From assembly GCA_030688705.1 (NCBI GenBank), contig JAUYJH010000162.1, forward strand, positions 1-14,209: 14,209 bases of DNA, in the 5' to 3' direction. This stretch comes from Deltaproteobacteria bacterium (lineage in GTDB: Bacteria > UBA10199 > SPLOWO2-01-44-7). The notes beneath the pieces are model-generated. The model made no database searches. It was not told the DNA's origin and worked only from the letters and a program-made list of their open reading frames with translations. Made by a program: the position numbers and the translations under genes. Of this stretch, positions 6,252 to 12,513 are shown one piece after another. How positions within the stretch are numbered: position 1 is the stretch's first letter; every line of letters starts with the position of its first letter.

Positions 6252-6996
6252 ATTTTTTGGCTCCAAAATACCGGTTGGCTTCTATGTAACCTTTTGGGTT
6301 TCCGATGTCGAAATGTTTTCCCTCAAATTCATAGGCATAAAGCCCCCCCTGTTTGGCGAGGGTGTCCATCGCATCGGCCAGCTGAATTTCGCCGCCGCGG
6401 CCCGGAGCGGTTTTTTTAAGAATCGGAAAAATTTCGGGAGTAAAAAAATAGCGCCCCGAAACAACAAGGTTGGAGGGGGCCTCTTCGGGTTTCGGTTTTT
6501 CAACAACCCCTTTGACCCTGTGCAAACGCCCCTCCGAAGAGGCGATGGCATGGACGCCGTACAGGGAGACTTTTTCCATGGGGACTTTTTCGGCGGCATT
6601 GACCGACCGGGTCGTTTTTCCATAGGCTTCAATCAACTGGCTTGTTACCGTCTTGTCCCCTTCAAAAATCACATCGGGCAATAAAACGGCGAACGGATTT
6701 TCACCGATCGCCTTTTTGCTTAAGCCCACGGCATGGCCCAGCCCCAAAGGCTCTTTTTGCTCCACAAAATGGAATTTCAATTTGGGAAAAAATTCGGGCA
6801 AATGTTCAAAAAAGGGGATTTTTTGCGCAGAGACAATCAAAACAATCTCTTCGAGCCCGGATTCTCCGGCCTCTTTCAAAACCAGATGCAAAGAGGGGGT
6901 GGTGACAACGGGCAAAAGCTCTTTGGGGATGATTTTGGTCACCGGCCAGAAGCGTTTGGCAATGCCTGCTGCCGGAATGACCGCCTTGATTACCAT
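6235..6996 (-). CDS. galU: UTP--glucose-1-phosphate uridylyltransferase (GalU-like), short form
   Basis: This nucleotidyltransferase makes UDP-glucose from UTP and glucose-1-phosphate for envelope polysaccharide synthesis. Family blocks are present: IPAAG (7-11), IPKELLPV (23-30), VEQKEPLGLGHAVG (78-91), LLPDVIF (105-111), VEKPKPEE (165-172), GEIQLADAM (202-210) and FDIGNPKGYIEAN (229-241). Two features are unusual. The nucleotide-binding loop reads GIAKR where GalU has GLGTR. The protein is 253 aa against about 290-300, mainly because the helical segment after residue 58 is shortened. A related sugar-nucleotide transferase with another sugar is possible. The start ATG 6996 is 10 nt after the tonB stop and has no clear Shine-Dalgarno sequence, suggesting coupling. 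Confidence 0.87.
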   Translation of the reverse strand: MVIKAVIPAAGIAKRFWPVTKIIPKELLPVVTTPSLHLVLKEAGESGLEEIVLIVSAQKIPFFEHLPEFFPKLKFHFVEQKEPLGLGHAVGLSKKAIGENPFAVLLPDVIFEGDKTVTSQLIEAYGKTTRSVNAAEKVPMEKVSLYGVHAIASSEGRLHRVKGVVEKPKPEEAPSNLVVSGRYFFTPEIFPILKKTAPGRGGEIQLADAMDTLAKQGGLYAYEFEGKHFDIGNPKGYIEANRYFGAKKYADMD

Positions 6997-7006
6997 GCAT
7001 GCGGGT

Positions 7007-7579
7007 CTATCGACCGCTCAAGGCGTAGTCAAGGCTTAAAGAAATCGGCTTTGGATAAAAGGGGAGCGGCCCGGCTTTTTTGACCGTTTCTTGCGCCGCT
7101 TCATCCAGAAGAGCCGAGCCGGATGTCTGCGCAAGACGGACATATTCAATGCCGCCATTGTTGGCGATTTTGAATTCGACCACCGGCGCCCCTTCAATAT
7201 TTTGGCGCCTGGCAATCAAGGGATAATATTTCGCCCGTTCAATTTTAGAACGAATCTGTTGAAGCGTTAGGGAACAGCCGATCTCACCGCCTTCCGTGGA
7301 TGTCATTGCGAGGAGCCCCTCTTCTTGGGGCGACGAAGCAATCTCTCCATCCAACACGGGAGATTGCTTCGCCCTCGACAGGCTCGGGCTCGCAATGACA
7401 GGTTGGTCCGACCCCACCAACGACACCGCTATAAAACTTTCTCCAGACCCCGTGGGCCGCTCAATAATATCCCAAAATCCCCAGACAAGCAGAGACACAA
7501 GTGCCGTATGTATGAGCAGAGAGAGAAAGAGAGATTTTTTTAAGAGTGGGCGCTTTGCAGAGACCGTTTTTGTCCCCAT
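7007..7579 (-). CDS. tonB: Energy transducer TonB, with a palindromic repeat forming its linker
   Basis: TonB couples the proton gradient, through ExbB/ExbD, to outer-membrane receptors. A short basic N-terminus leads into one membrane helix (about 16-36). This helix contains SLLIH (20-24), the S-x3-H spacing known from TonB helices that contact ExbB/ExbD. The C-terminal TonB domain (about 105-188) carries YYPLIARRQNIEG and VVEFKIANNGGIEYVRLAQTSG. The periplasmic linker is short and lacks the usual Pro/Lys repeats. Residues about 61-94 are encoded by a 100-bp inverted-repeat element. The start overlaps the end of the DUF6580 gene by 40 nt. No exbB/exbD or receptor is in the window, so the transported ligand is unknown. 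Length 190 aa is at the small end for the family. Confidence 0.88.
   Translation of the reverse strand: MGTKTVSAKRPLLKKSLFLSLLIHTALVSLLVWGFWDIIERPTGSGESFIAVSLVGSDQPVIASPSLSRAKQSPVLDGEIASSPQEEGLLAMTSTEGGEIGCSLTLQQIRSKIERAKYYPLIARRQNIEGAPVVEFKIANNGGIEYVRLAQTSGSALLDEAAQETVKKAGPLPFYPKPISLSLDYALSGR
7301..7400. repeat. 100-bp cloverleaf-like palindromic element inside tonB
   Basis: The ends are perfect 12-bp inverted repeats, TGTCATTGCGAG (7301-7312) and its complement (7389-7400). An inner pair, GAAGCAATCTC (7335-7345) and its complement (7360-7370), lies around the centre. Each arm also has its own small hairpin: GCCCC...GGGGC in the left arm and GCCC...GGGC in the right. The design resembles dispersed palindromic repeats found in many environmental bacterial genomes; this identification is from memory. 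It contains no stop codon in the tonB frame. Confidence 0.85.
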
Positions 7580-8085
7580 GATGCCGCCCTTTCAATGACA
7601 GTGAAGAGAGCCAAAGACCAAACGAGATCCCCCAAAAGGGTATTCGTTAGAAACGGCAGGGCCATGGTGTAGCATTGCGCCAGCCCGGCGACTGTTTTGG
7701 GGTAGAGCAGACCTTGCATCCAGACACCAAAGTTGGTGAGAAGAAAAAATTGAAGGCTGGCGAAAACGCTTAACCCCCCCAATTTAAGATAGCGATGTTG
7801 GCCTGCGATAAAACGGCCCAAAAAAATGTTGATGGCAAAAGCGCCGTAAATAAAAAAAGTAACGCTGTCCCACGGGGTCACATTTTTGAAAATTCCCAAA
7901 AGAGCATCGCTAAGGGCAAGGGCCACAAACGGGACGACCCACTTATACATGCCGTTTAATTTCGACCCGCTAACCAGAGAAACCGCCCCCACCGGCGTCA
8001 TGTTTGCCGGATGCGGCAACAACCTTGCCAATGTCGCAACTACAATAAAGGTGTTTGCGACCCAGTTTTGATTTTTTGTTTTCAT
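7540..8085 (-). CDS. DUF6580-family membrane protein, possibly transport-related
   Basis: This multi-pass inner-membrane protein carries the blocks RLLPHPANMTPVGAVSL near the N-terminus and NFGVWMQGLLYPKTVAGL followed by PFLTNTLLGDLVWS near the C-terminus. I recognise these as DUF6580. About five or six hydrophobic segments are present, a layout like the substrate-binding S component of ECF transporters; that comparison is inference. The start chosen is ATG 8085, giving 181 aa, because the conserved part begins just after it. An in-frame ATG at 8130 would add 15 residues. Neither start has a well-placed Shine-Dalgarno sequence, and the best one (AGGAG at 8109-8105) serves a different frame. 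It heads the operon with tonB, whose start lies inside it, suggesting a joint role in uptake across the envelope. Confidence 0.82.
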   Translation of the reverse strand: MKTKNQNWVANTFIVVATLARLLPHPANMTPVGAVSLVSGSKLNGMYKWVVPFVALALSDALLGIFKNVTPWDSVTFFIYGAFAINIFLGRFIAGQHRYLKLGGLSVFASLQFFLLTNFGVWMQGLLYPKTVAGLAQCYTMALPFLTNTLLGDLVWSLALFTVIERAASWGQKRSLQSAHS

Positions 8086-8129
8086 AGTGTCTGGGCATCT
8101 AACACTCCTAAAAGACGAAAGCAATTGCA

Positions 8130-8165
8130 TAATAGGTGTATTCTATTAGAATACAAAAATGTCAA
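8130..8165 (-). promoter_or_regulatory. Candidate promoter for the DUF6580-tonB-galU-asnS-CDF operon
   Basis: On the minus strand a perfect TTGACA occupies 8165-8160. A -10 at 17 bp spacing would be the weak AATACA (8142-8137), putting transcription start near 8130. A 17-bp palindrome (8138-8154) fills the spacer and overlaps the -10 region, the typical place for a repressor. The -35 is exact and the -10 is weak. Confidence 0.4.
8138..8154. promoter_or_regulatory. 17-bp perfect palindrome, operator candidate
   Basis: GTATTCTATTAGAATAC has 8-bp perfect arms around one central base. It lies in the divergent control region. It overlaps the candidate minus-strand promoter and a plus-strand TAGAAT (8147-8152) that could be the -10 box of the TIGR02147 gene. 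A dimeric regulator bound here could control both directions; the TIGR02147 protein is the obvious candidate, by inference only. Confidence 0.55.
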
Positions 8166-8180
8166 AGTTGAAGCAACTTT
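8164..8180. promoter_or_regulatory. Second 17-bp inverted repeat in the control region
   Basis: AAAGTTGAAGCAACTTT has perfect 7-bp arms around a 3-nt centre. Its centre is 26 bp from the centre of the first palindrome. It could be a second operator. If transcription starts near 8159 it could instead be a small hairpin at the 5' end of the regulator mRNA. Confidence 0.5.
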
Positions 8181-8182
8181 AC

Positions 8183-8213
8183 GTTCCATAGGGACGAAAA
8201 TACCTATAGGAAC
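8183..8213 (+). promoter_or_regulatory. Leader hairpin abutting the ribosome binding site
   Basis: GTTCCATAGG (8183-8192) pairs with CCTATAGGAAC (8203-8213) with a single bulged base and a 10-nt loop. The 3' arm ends two bases before the Shine-Dalgarno GGGAG (8215-8219) of the regulator gene. A stem here could modulate access to that site. Confidence 0.45.
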
Positions 8214-8228
8214 AGGGAGAAATAGGGG

Positions 8229-9059
8229 ATGAAAACAATCTATGCGTATTCTAATTATAGGGAGTTTTTAAAAGATATGGTTCAGGAACTTAAAAATAGT
8301 CAGCCCTCCTTCTCCTACCGTTATTTTGCCAAAAAGGCCGGTTACACCTCTCCCAATTTTTTAAAGCTGGTGATCGATGGAAAAAGAAATCTCTCCGAAG
8401 AGAGCATCCGCAAATTCGCGGAGGTCTTTAAATTGGGGAAAAAAGAGAAACGGTTTTTTGAATTGTTGGTTCATTATAATCAGACAATCCATCCGGAACG
8501 GCGCCAACAATATTATCAGGAGATTCTCGATTTTGCCGAATACCGGAGTGCCCATGAATTGGAAAAAGAACAGTATGAATATCTCTCTCATTGGTATTAT
8601 CCCGCGATTTTGGAATTAAGCCATCTTTCCTCTTTTCAGGAAAACCCGGAGTGGATTGCTGGCCAGCTGCAAAATAAAATTTCCAACAAAGAAGTTTTGG
8701 CGGCGATCGATTGCCTTTCACGCATCGGCCTTTTGGTGCGTGATGAAAATGGAAAATTAAAACCGGCACACAAGGCTTTGACAACAGGCGAAGAAGCGAG
8801 ATCGCTCGCCGCCTTTTCCTATCATGAGCAATTGCTTGAGATGGCCAATCAAGCACTCAAGCAAAAGGCCGAAGAACGCGAATTTGCGGCGATGACAATG
8901 GCCGTCAGCGAAGCCGAAATGAAAAAGTTAAAAGAGATGATCCATGATTTTCGGAAAAAGGTTGTAAACGTGCTTACGCAAGGTGGGGCAGAGCCCAATT
9001 CCGTGTATCAACTAAATATGCAATTATTTTCATTAACCAAAAAAGGGAACGGAGAATAA
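8229..9059 (+). CDS. TIGR02147-family helix-turn-helix protein (DUF4423), predicted regulator
   Basis: This is a predicted DNA-binding regulator of the TIGR02147 family, known from Fibrobacter, Bdellovibrio and related groups. The N-terminus YSNYREFLKDMV (7-18) is typical. It is followed by a helix-turn-helix (about 28-70) built on SYRYFAKKAGYTSPNFLK and the DGKRNLSEESI recognition region. The C-terminal DUF4423 part (about 110-265) includes a winged-helix-like stretch (about 140-180, ISNKEVLAAIDCLSRIGLL). Length 276 aa is normal for the family. The Shine-Dalgarno GGGAG lies 9 nt before ATG 8229. It lies 24 bp upstream of a surface lipoprotein gene on the same strand, so it probably regulates its own operon. 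Family assignment is strong; target and signal are unknown. Confidence 0.93.
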   Translation: MKTIYAYSNYREFLKDMVQELKNSQPSFSYRYFAKKAGYTSPNFLKLVIDGKRNLSEESIRKFAEVFKLGKKEKRFFELLVHYNQTIHPERRQQYYQEILDFAEYRSAHELEKEQYEYLSHWYYPAILELSHLSSFQENPEWIAGQLQNKISNKEVLAAIDCLSRIGLLVRDENGKLKPAHKALTTGEEARSLAAFSYHEQLLEMANQALKQKAEEREFAAMTMAVSEAEMKKLKEMIHDFRKKVVNVLTQGGAEPNSVYQLNMQLFSLTKKGNGE

Positions 9060-9083
9060 GGAGGGGGAAGAAAGGAATGATGT

Positions 9084-11018
9084 ATGAAGAAATTAGCAGA
9101 ATTTATGGCAGGGGGATTTTTGTTAGTCTGTTTAGGATGCAGTTCCGGTTCGACAGGGCCGTCAAAGCCCCCTGTCCCTTCTTTGGAACTGCCCATGGGC
9201 GCTGGGGCCCAATTAGTTCCCTTTGGTTCCCAAGAGGAACTTGTAAATTATATGGATGGTTTGGCGGTCAAGCAGAAAGCAAGCGATCCCAACTCCTCTG
9301 GCAGCTATGCTGCGTCATCCGAAGCTCCTTCAGACGGAGCAATGGCTTCGGAAGAATCCGCTGATGCCCAATCGGATTCCAATCAGGAAATTACCAATAA
9401 TCAAGAGATCGGTGTCGATGAAGGGGGTATCGTAAAAAATTACAAGGATTTTTTGGTTGTTTTGCATCGGGGAAAACTGGCCGTTGCCAAAATTTCAAAA
9501 GATCGCATGCTCTCATTAGTTTCCAAAATGGATGTCCCTGCCAAAGGGTTGGACAATAGCGCTTGGTATGATGAACTGCTCCTTAATGATAATGTGGTGA
9601 TTGTCGTTGGTTATCGGTGGAACAATTTTGGGGATTATGGACGCGGCCTCACGGAAGTGAATTTTTTCCGCATCGATGAGAAAGGAAATATCAATCGTAT
9701 TGTTACAAAATTTATAGAATCCGCAGACTATTATTCATGGAAAAATTACGCAAGCCGCCTTGTAGGCGATCAGTTGGTTCTCTATACCCCAAGAGGCGCA
9801 TGGGATTATAACAAGGATAAGACGCTTGAACTCCACATTCCACAAATGTATCGGCTTTCGGAAGATGGAAAACTTGTTTCCGAAGGGCCCCTTTATTCTG
9901 AAACAGATGTCTATAAGCCCTTTCAGGAAGTTTCACGACCGGTTTTGCATTCGGTACTGCATTGCGATGTGAGCAAGCCTGAAACAATATCCTGTTCCGG
10001 AAAGGCCGTATTGGCGAACGGATGCCGCGAATTTTATGTCTCACAAAAAAAAGCCTACCTTTGGGTCAGCGATTATAAAAATAAAGCGGGTTTGGTCTAT
10101 GCCGTTCCGCTCGATGGCTCTTTAGGCGGGGCCTTCAAACTTCCTGTCGCTCCATTTGACCAATTTTCATTCAGTGAAACCAAAAAAGGATTGTCTTTAT
10201 TTGGCGTCTCTTATGATGCTGAAAAAATCTGCGATAAGGAAAATCCGATGATCTTGGCCGATATTCCAGATGATATTTTTTCTTCCCCGACGCCGAGGGA
10301 AATTCAAAATTATTATGTCTGCTTGCCCAAGGCGGATACTTCCCAAACCTATACTGATCTTAGTGCAAATCGCTTCAATACGACTCATTTGGTCTATGGC
10401 GCCCAAAAGAAATTGATAGCGGTGAACCGAGCCGACAAAAAGATAACACGCCTTAATTTGCCCTATCGTCTGTTTCGTCTCGAAAAAGCGGGAGAACGCA
10501 TGATGGCTTTTGGTTCCGACGGCTACGGATATTTTTCGGCCAATTTGGGGATCAGCTCACTTTCTCTATCGGGAGACCCCGTTCTTTCAGAAACAACTTT
10601 GTTGACAGATGTTTATTTAGGCGAATGGCGCAGTCACAGCTACTCTTATCAAAGCGGCAAAGAAGAGAACGGTTCTTTTGGCATTGCCACACTACAACTC
10701 AAACAATCAAATGATGCCAGCAAAAGCTGGTCTTATGATTACGAAGTTCAGTCTTCCATTCATTATTTTGATCTCAAACAGAATGGAAATATTGTGTTAA
10801 ACAACGCCATTCAAGAGCAGGCTTTTACGCAATCGACGGAGCAGTGTACAACCTCTTGCATTGATTGGTACGGAAACACCCGCCCGATTTTTCTTAACGG
10901 GCAAATTTTGGGACTTTTGGGCGATCAACTGACACTGGCTTTAAAAAAGGAAGATGGCAAATTAGAGGTGCAATGCCATCTCAATATCAACAGCGGAGAA
11001 GTGATGCCCGGAAAATGA
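9084..11018 (+). CDS. Secreted beta-propeller lipoprotein (PF09826 / COG4880 type)
   Basis: This is a large exported protein with a beta-propeller fold, probably anchored at the cell surface or in the periplasm. A signal sequence ends in LLVCLGC, with Cys19 as the likely lipidated residue. Gly at -1 is standard, but Cys at -3 is unusual for a lipobox. A low-complexity linker rich in Ser, Ala and Asp (about 62-103) follows. TNNQEIGVDEGGIVKNYK (104-121) is the hallmark opening of the PF09826 family. Beta-rich repeats follow to the end. Paired Cys (for example in QCTTSCIDWYG) suggest disulfides in an oxidising compartment. The Shine-Dalgarno AAGGA lies 7 nt before ATG 9084. Length 644 aa fits. 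Family members have no defined biochemical role that I can cite. Confidence 0.9.
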   Translation: MKKLAEFMAGGFLLVCLGCSSGSTGPSKPPVPSLELPMGAGAQLVPFGSQEELVNYMDGLAVKQKASDPNSSGSYAASSEAPSDGAMASEESADAQSDSNQEITNNQEIGVDEGGIVKNYKDFLVVLHRGKLAVAKISKDRMLSLVSKMDVPAKGLDNSAWYDELLLNDNVVIVVGYRWNNFGDYGRGLTEVNFFRIDEKGNINRIVTKFIESADYYSWKNYASRLVGDQLVLYTPRGAWDYNKDKTLELHIPQMYRLSEDGKLVSEGPLYSETDVYKPFQEVSRPVLHSVLHCDVSKPETISCSGKAVLANGCREFYVSQKKAYLWVSDYKNKAGLVYAVPLDGSLGGAFKLPVAPFDQFSFSETKKGLSLFGVSYDAEKICDKENPMILADIPDDIFSSPTPREIQNYYVCLPKADTSQTYTDLSANRFNTTHLVYGAQKKLIAVNRADKKITRLNLPYRLFRLEKAGERMMAFGSDGYGYFSANLGISSLSLSGDPVLSETTLLTDVYLGEWRSHSYSYQSGKEENGSFGIATLQLKQSNDASKSWSYDYEVQSSIHYFDLKQNGNIVLNNAIQEQAFTQSTEQCTTSCIDWYGNTRPIFLNGQILGLLGDQLTLALKKEDGKLEVQCHLNINSGEVMPGK

Positions 11019-11065
11019 AAAAGGAACTTGTCCGGAAAACCATAATTTGAGAGAATGAGGCCCTT

Positions 11066-11572
11066 ATGATGAAAAAAATATTGTTTGCCGTGATCGTCGC
11101 CGTTTTGTTCGCCGGTTGCCAAAGCCCCATCACCGATGTCGGCAATCCCAACGAGAGTGCGCTGGCGCCCGCCACGGATGCACAAAATGCACCTTCCATG
11201 CAACAACTCGTGGGAAATTACGGCGATCCCGGTTTAGCAAGTGCCAGTGGTCCCGCAGAACCGGCAGATGCCGATGCCCTTCCTTTCTATCCAGATTGCC
11301 AATCCGATCCCAAAGCGGCCAAAAGCATTGCCGCCGGTTCCAAATCGGATCAGATTATTTTGACCCATTTTATGAACTATTCCACAAGCACCAAACAGAT
11401 CACGGCCACTTATGAAGACGGCGATCTTTTTTTCGGTGTCGTCGATTCCAAAGTCGACATCGAATGCGACGGCCAAGCCAAATTCAGCGGGAGTCAAATT
11501 GTAATCGATTTGACTTGTGATTTAATCAAACCGACCAAAACAACCTGCTCGATTTATTATGTTAAGCAGTAA
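11066..11572 (+). CDS. Small predicted lipoprotein, 168 aa, unknown function
   Basis: A clear lipoprotein signal is present: MMKKILFAVIVAVLFAGC, with a standard lipobox (FAGC) and Cys18 as the acylated residue. The mature protein starts CQSPITDVGNPN. It has a Pro/Ala/Asp-rich linker to about residue 75, then a compact, mostly beta domain with four Cys (about 77, 132, 149 and 160). I do not recognise the domain. The DVGNPN tract just after the lipid anchor resembles short GNP tracts I associate with deltaproteobacterial lipoproteins; this is recollection and unverified. ATG-ATG at 11066/11069 follows TGAGG (11056-11060), and the second ATG has the better spacing. It lies 47 bp after the beta-propeller gene, so they probably form one operon with the TIGR02147 regulator. 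Confidence 0.85.
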   Translation: MMKKILFAVIVAVLFAGCQSPITDVGNPNESALAPATDAQNAPSMQQLVGNYGDPGLASASGPAEPADADALPFYPDCQSDPKAAKSIAAGSKSDQIILTHFMNYSTSTKQITATYEDGDLFFGVVDSKVDIECDGQAKFSGSQIVIDLTCDLIKPTKTTCSIYYVKQ

Positions 11573-11591
11573 TAAGGCCTCTTTAAATTTC

Positions 11592-11710
11592 TCATTCCGG
11601 CGCCAGTCAGAGGCTGGTCCGCCTCTGGTGGAAAAAACGGAATCCAGTCTTAAACACTCTGGATACCGACTGGAGCCTGCCCCGTACCGCAATACGGGGT
11701 CGGGATGACA
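11592..11710. repeat. 119-bp cloverleaf-like palindromic element
   Basis: The outer stem is CATTCCG (11593-11599) with CGGGATG (11701-11707), one mismatch. The inner stem is CCAGTC (11644-11649) with GACTGG (11668-11673). Each arm carries a perfect 7-bp hairpin: CAGAGGC/GCCTCTG (11608-11627) and CCCCGTA/TACGGGG (11680-11699). The layout is the same as that of the element inside tonB, with different sequence. It begins 20 bp after the small lipoprotein stop and could help terminate that transcript, although no T-run follows. Confidence 0.8.
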
Positions 11711-11751
11711 TTCTGGAAAGAAATTTCTGTGACATATCAGGTAAAAAATGC

Positions 11752-11787
11752 TTGACAAGTTCGTTCTATATAGGTAATATCCAACCA
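11752..11787 (+). promoter_or_regulatory. Promoter of the TumE/TumA operon, near-leaderless
   Basis: A perfect -35 TTGACA (11752-11757) is followed, after exactly 17 bp, by TAATAT (11775-11780). Transcription would start near 11787, three bases before the ATG at 11790, and no Shine-Dalgarno sequence is present. The palindrome CTATATAG (11766-11773) sits in the spacer and is a candidate site for autoregulation by the antitoxin. Confidence 0.7.
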
Positions 11788-11789
11788 AT

Positions 11790-12080
11790 ATGAAAGCCAC
11801 CCTGGCCTATTGGCATAAAGCGCGTCTTCAGGGTCGGTATGTGCTTGAGATGGAGATTCATAAAGTTGGAAAATCTGCAAAATATCCGGACGGAGTTAAA
11901 TACGGCCTTGTTTTGGTCGATTTGCAAAGCGGAAAAAGGGTTTTAATGGATAATCATCATCCGAAGGGGCCGCATATTCATTTGAGCGACCAAGAGATTC
12001 CATATGAATATGTGGATGAGGAAAAGTTGATCAAAGATTTTAAAAATTTGGTTTTAACCCATATGGAGATAAAAATATGA
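11790..12080 (+). CDS. tumE: TumE-type toxin of a toxin-antitoxin pair (DUF6516)
   Basis: This is a small protein of the DUF6516/TumE family (PF20126), the predicted toxin of the TumE-TumA pair. The visible family pattern is a beta-rich N-terminal half ending in LVDLQSGKRVLMDNHH, then KGPHIHLSD with a His-x-His core, and a C-terminal helical part EEKLIKDF. Length 96 aa is typical. It is expressed first, directly from a good promoter, probably on a nearly leaderless mRNA. Its stop overlaps the start of the next gene (ATGA), so toxin and antitoxin are coupled. Toxin upstream of antitoxin is the less common order in type II modules. The toxic activity of this family is not something I can state from sequence. 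Confidence 0.85.
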   Translation: MKATLAYWHKARLQGRYVLEMEIHKVGKSAKYPDGVKYGLVLVDLQSGKRVLMDNHHPKGPHIHLSDQEIPYEYVDEEKLIKDFKNLVLTHMEIKI

Positions 12081-12442
12081 AACACCTAATCGTCTCGTTA
12101 AAAACATCGAATGAAATATTGGCTGATTTTAAAAAAGCCTTTCGAAAAGCCAAGAAGGGCAAAGTCAAAAAGCCCCACTATGAAATTAGTTTCGATAATA
12201 AAAAGGATTTTGACCGTTTTATGCGCAATTTGGATGTTTTGAAATATATTTTGATCTTTAAGCCAAAATCCGTTTATGAATTGGCAAAGCTCGCCAAAAT
12301 TGATGTGTCGAATTTAAACAAGGTTATCCTTTTCTTTGAAGAAGTCGGTGCCCTTAAAGTTAAAGTGACCAACGTATCCGGCCGCCTCGTCAAAATGCCG
12401 GTGGTAGAATACGATACGGTGGAATTTAAATTGGCGGCTTAG
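12077..12442 (+). CDS. tumA: TumA-type antitoxin, HVO_A0114-like winged-helix DNA-binding protein
   Basis: This is the predicted antitoxin and operon autorepressor. The C-terminal half (about 50-115) reads as a winged helix: LDVLKYILIFKPKSVYELA, then a recognition-helix stretch DVSNLNKVILFFEEVGALK, then a beta wing ending in the acidic and hydrophobic tail. This matches the HVO_A0114 family of DNA-binding proteins that accompany DUF6516 toxins. The N-terminal 45 residues are very basic (KKAFRKAKKGKVKKPHYE) and may bind the toxin or nucleic acid. GGAG lies 8 nt before ATG 12077, inside the toxin gene, so the antitoxin has its own strong ribosome binding site whereas the toxin has none. That difference would favour antitoxin excess. 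Length 121 aa is typical. Confidence 0.87.
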   Translation: MKHLIVSLKTSNEILADFKKAFRKAKKGKVKKPHYEISFDNKKDFDRFMRNLDVLKYILIFKPKSVYELAKLAKIDVSNLNKVILFFEEVGALKVKVTNVSGRLVKMPVVEYDTVEFKLAA

Positions 12443-12513
12443 GCATTGAGTGCTAATCCTGTCGAAGATTTTTTTACATGACACCCCTCCATTGATCATG
12501 ATACTTTACTTCT

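Noticed and set aside
6282..6632. 116-codon minus-strand frame inside galU
   Set aside because: It is a frame-shifted reading of galU with no family features, and galU is intact in its own frame.
5928..6684. Two long overlapping plus-strand open frames
   Set aside because: They are antisense to asnS and galU, which have full family motifs. They are explained by the base composition of those genes.
8182..8213. Degenerate copy of the GGGGACGTTCCCC repeat ahead of the TIGR02147 gene
   Set aside because: The match is broken by a missing G and unrelated flanks. The segment is better explained as its own stem GTTCCATAGG/CCTATAGGAAC.
12460..12480. T7 run after tumA as an intrinsic terminator
   Set aside because: I could not find a stem of useful length before the T-run.
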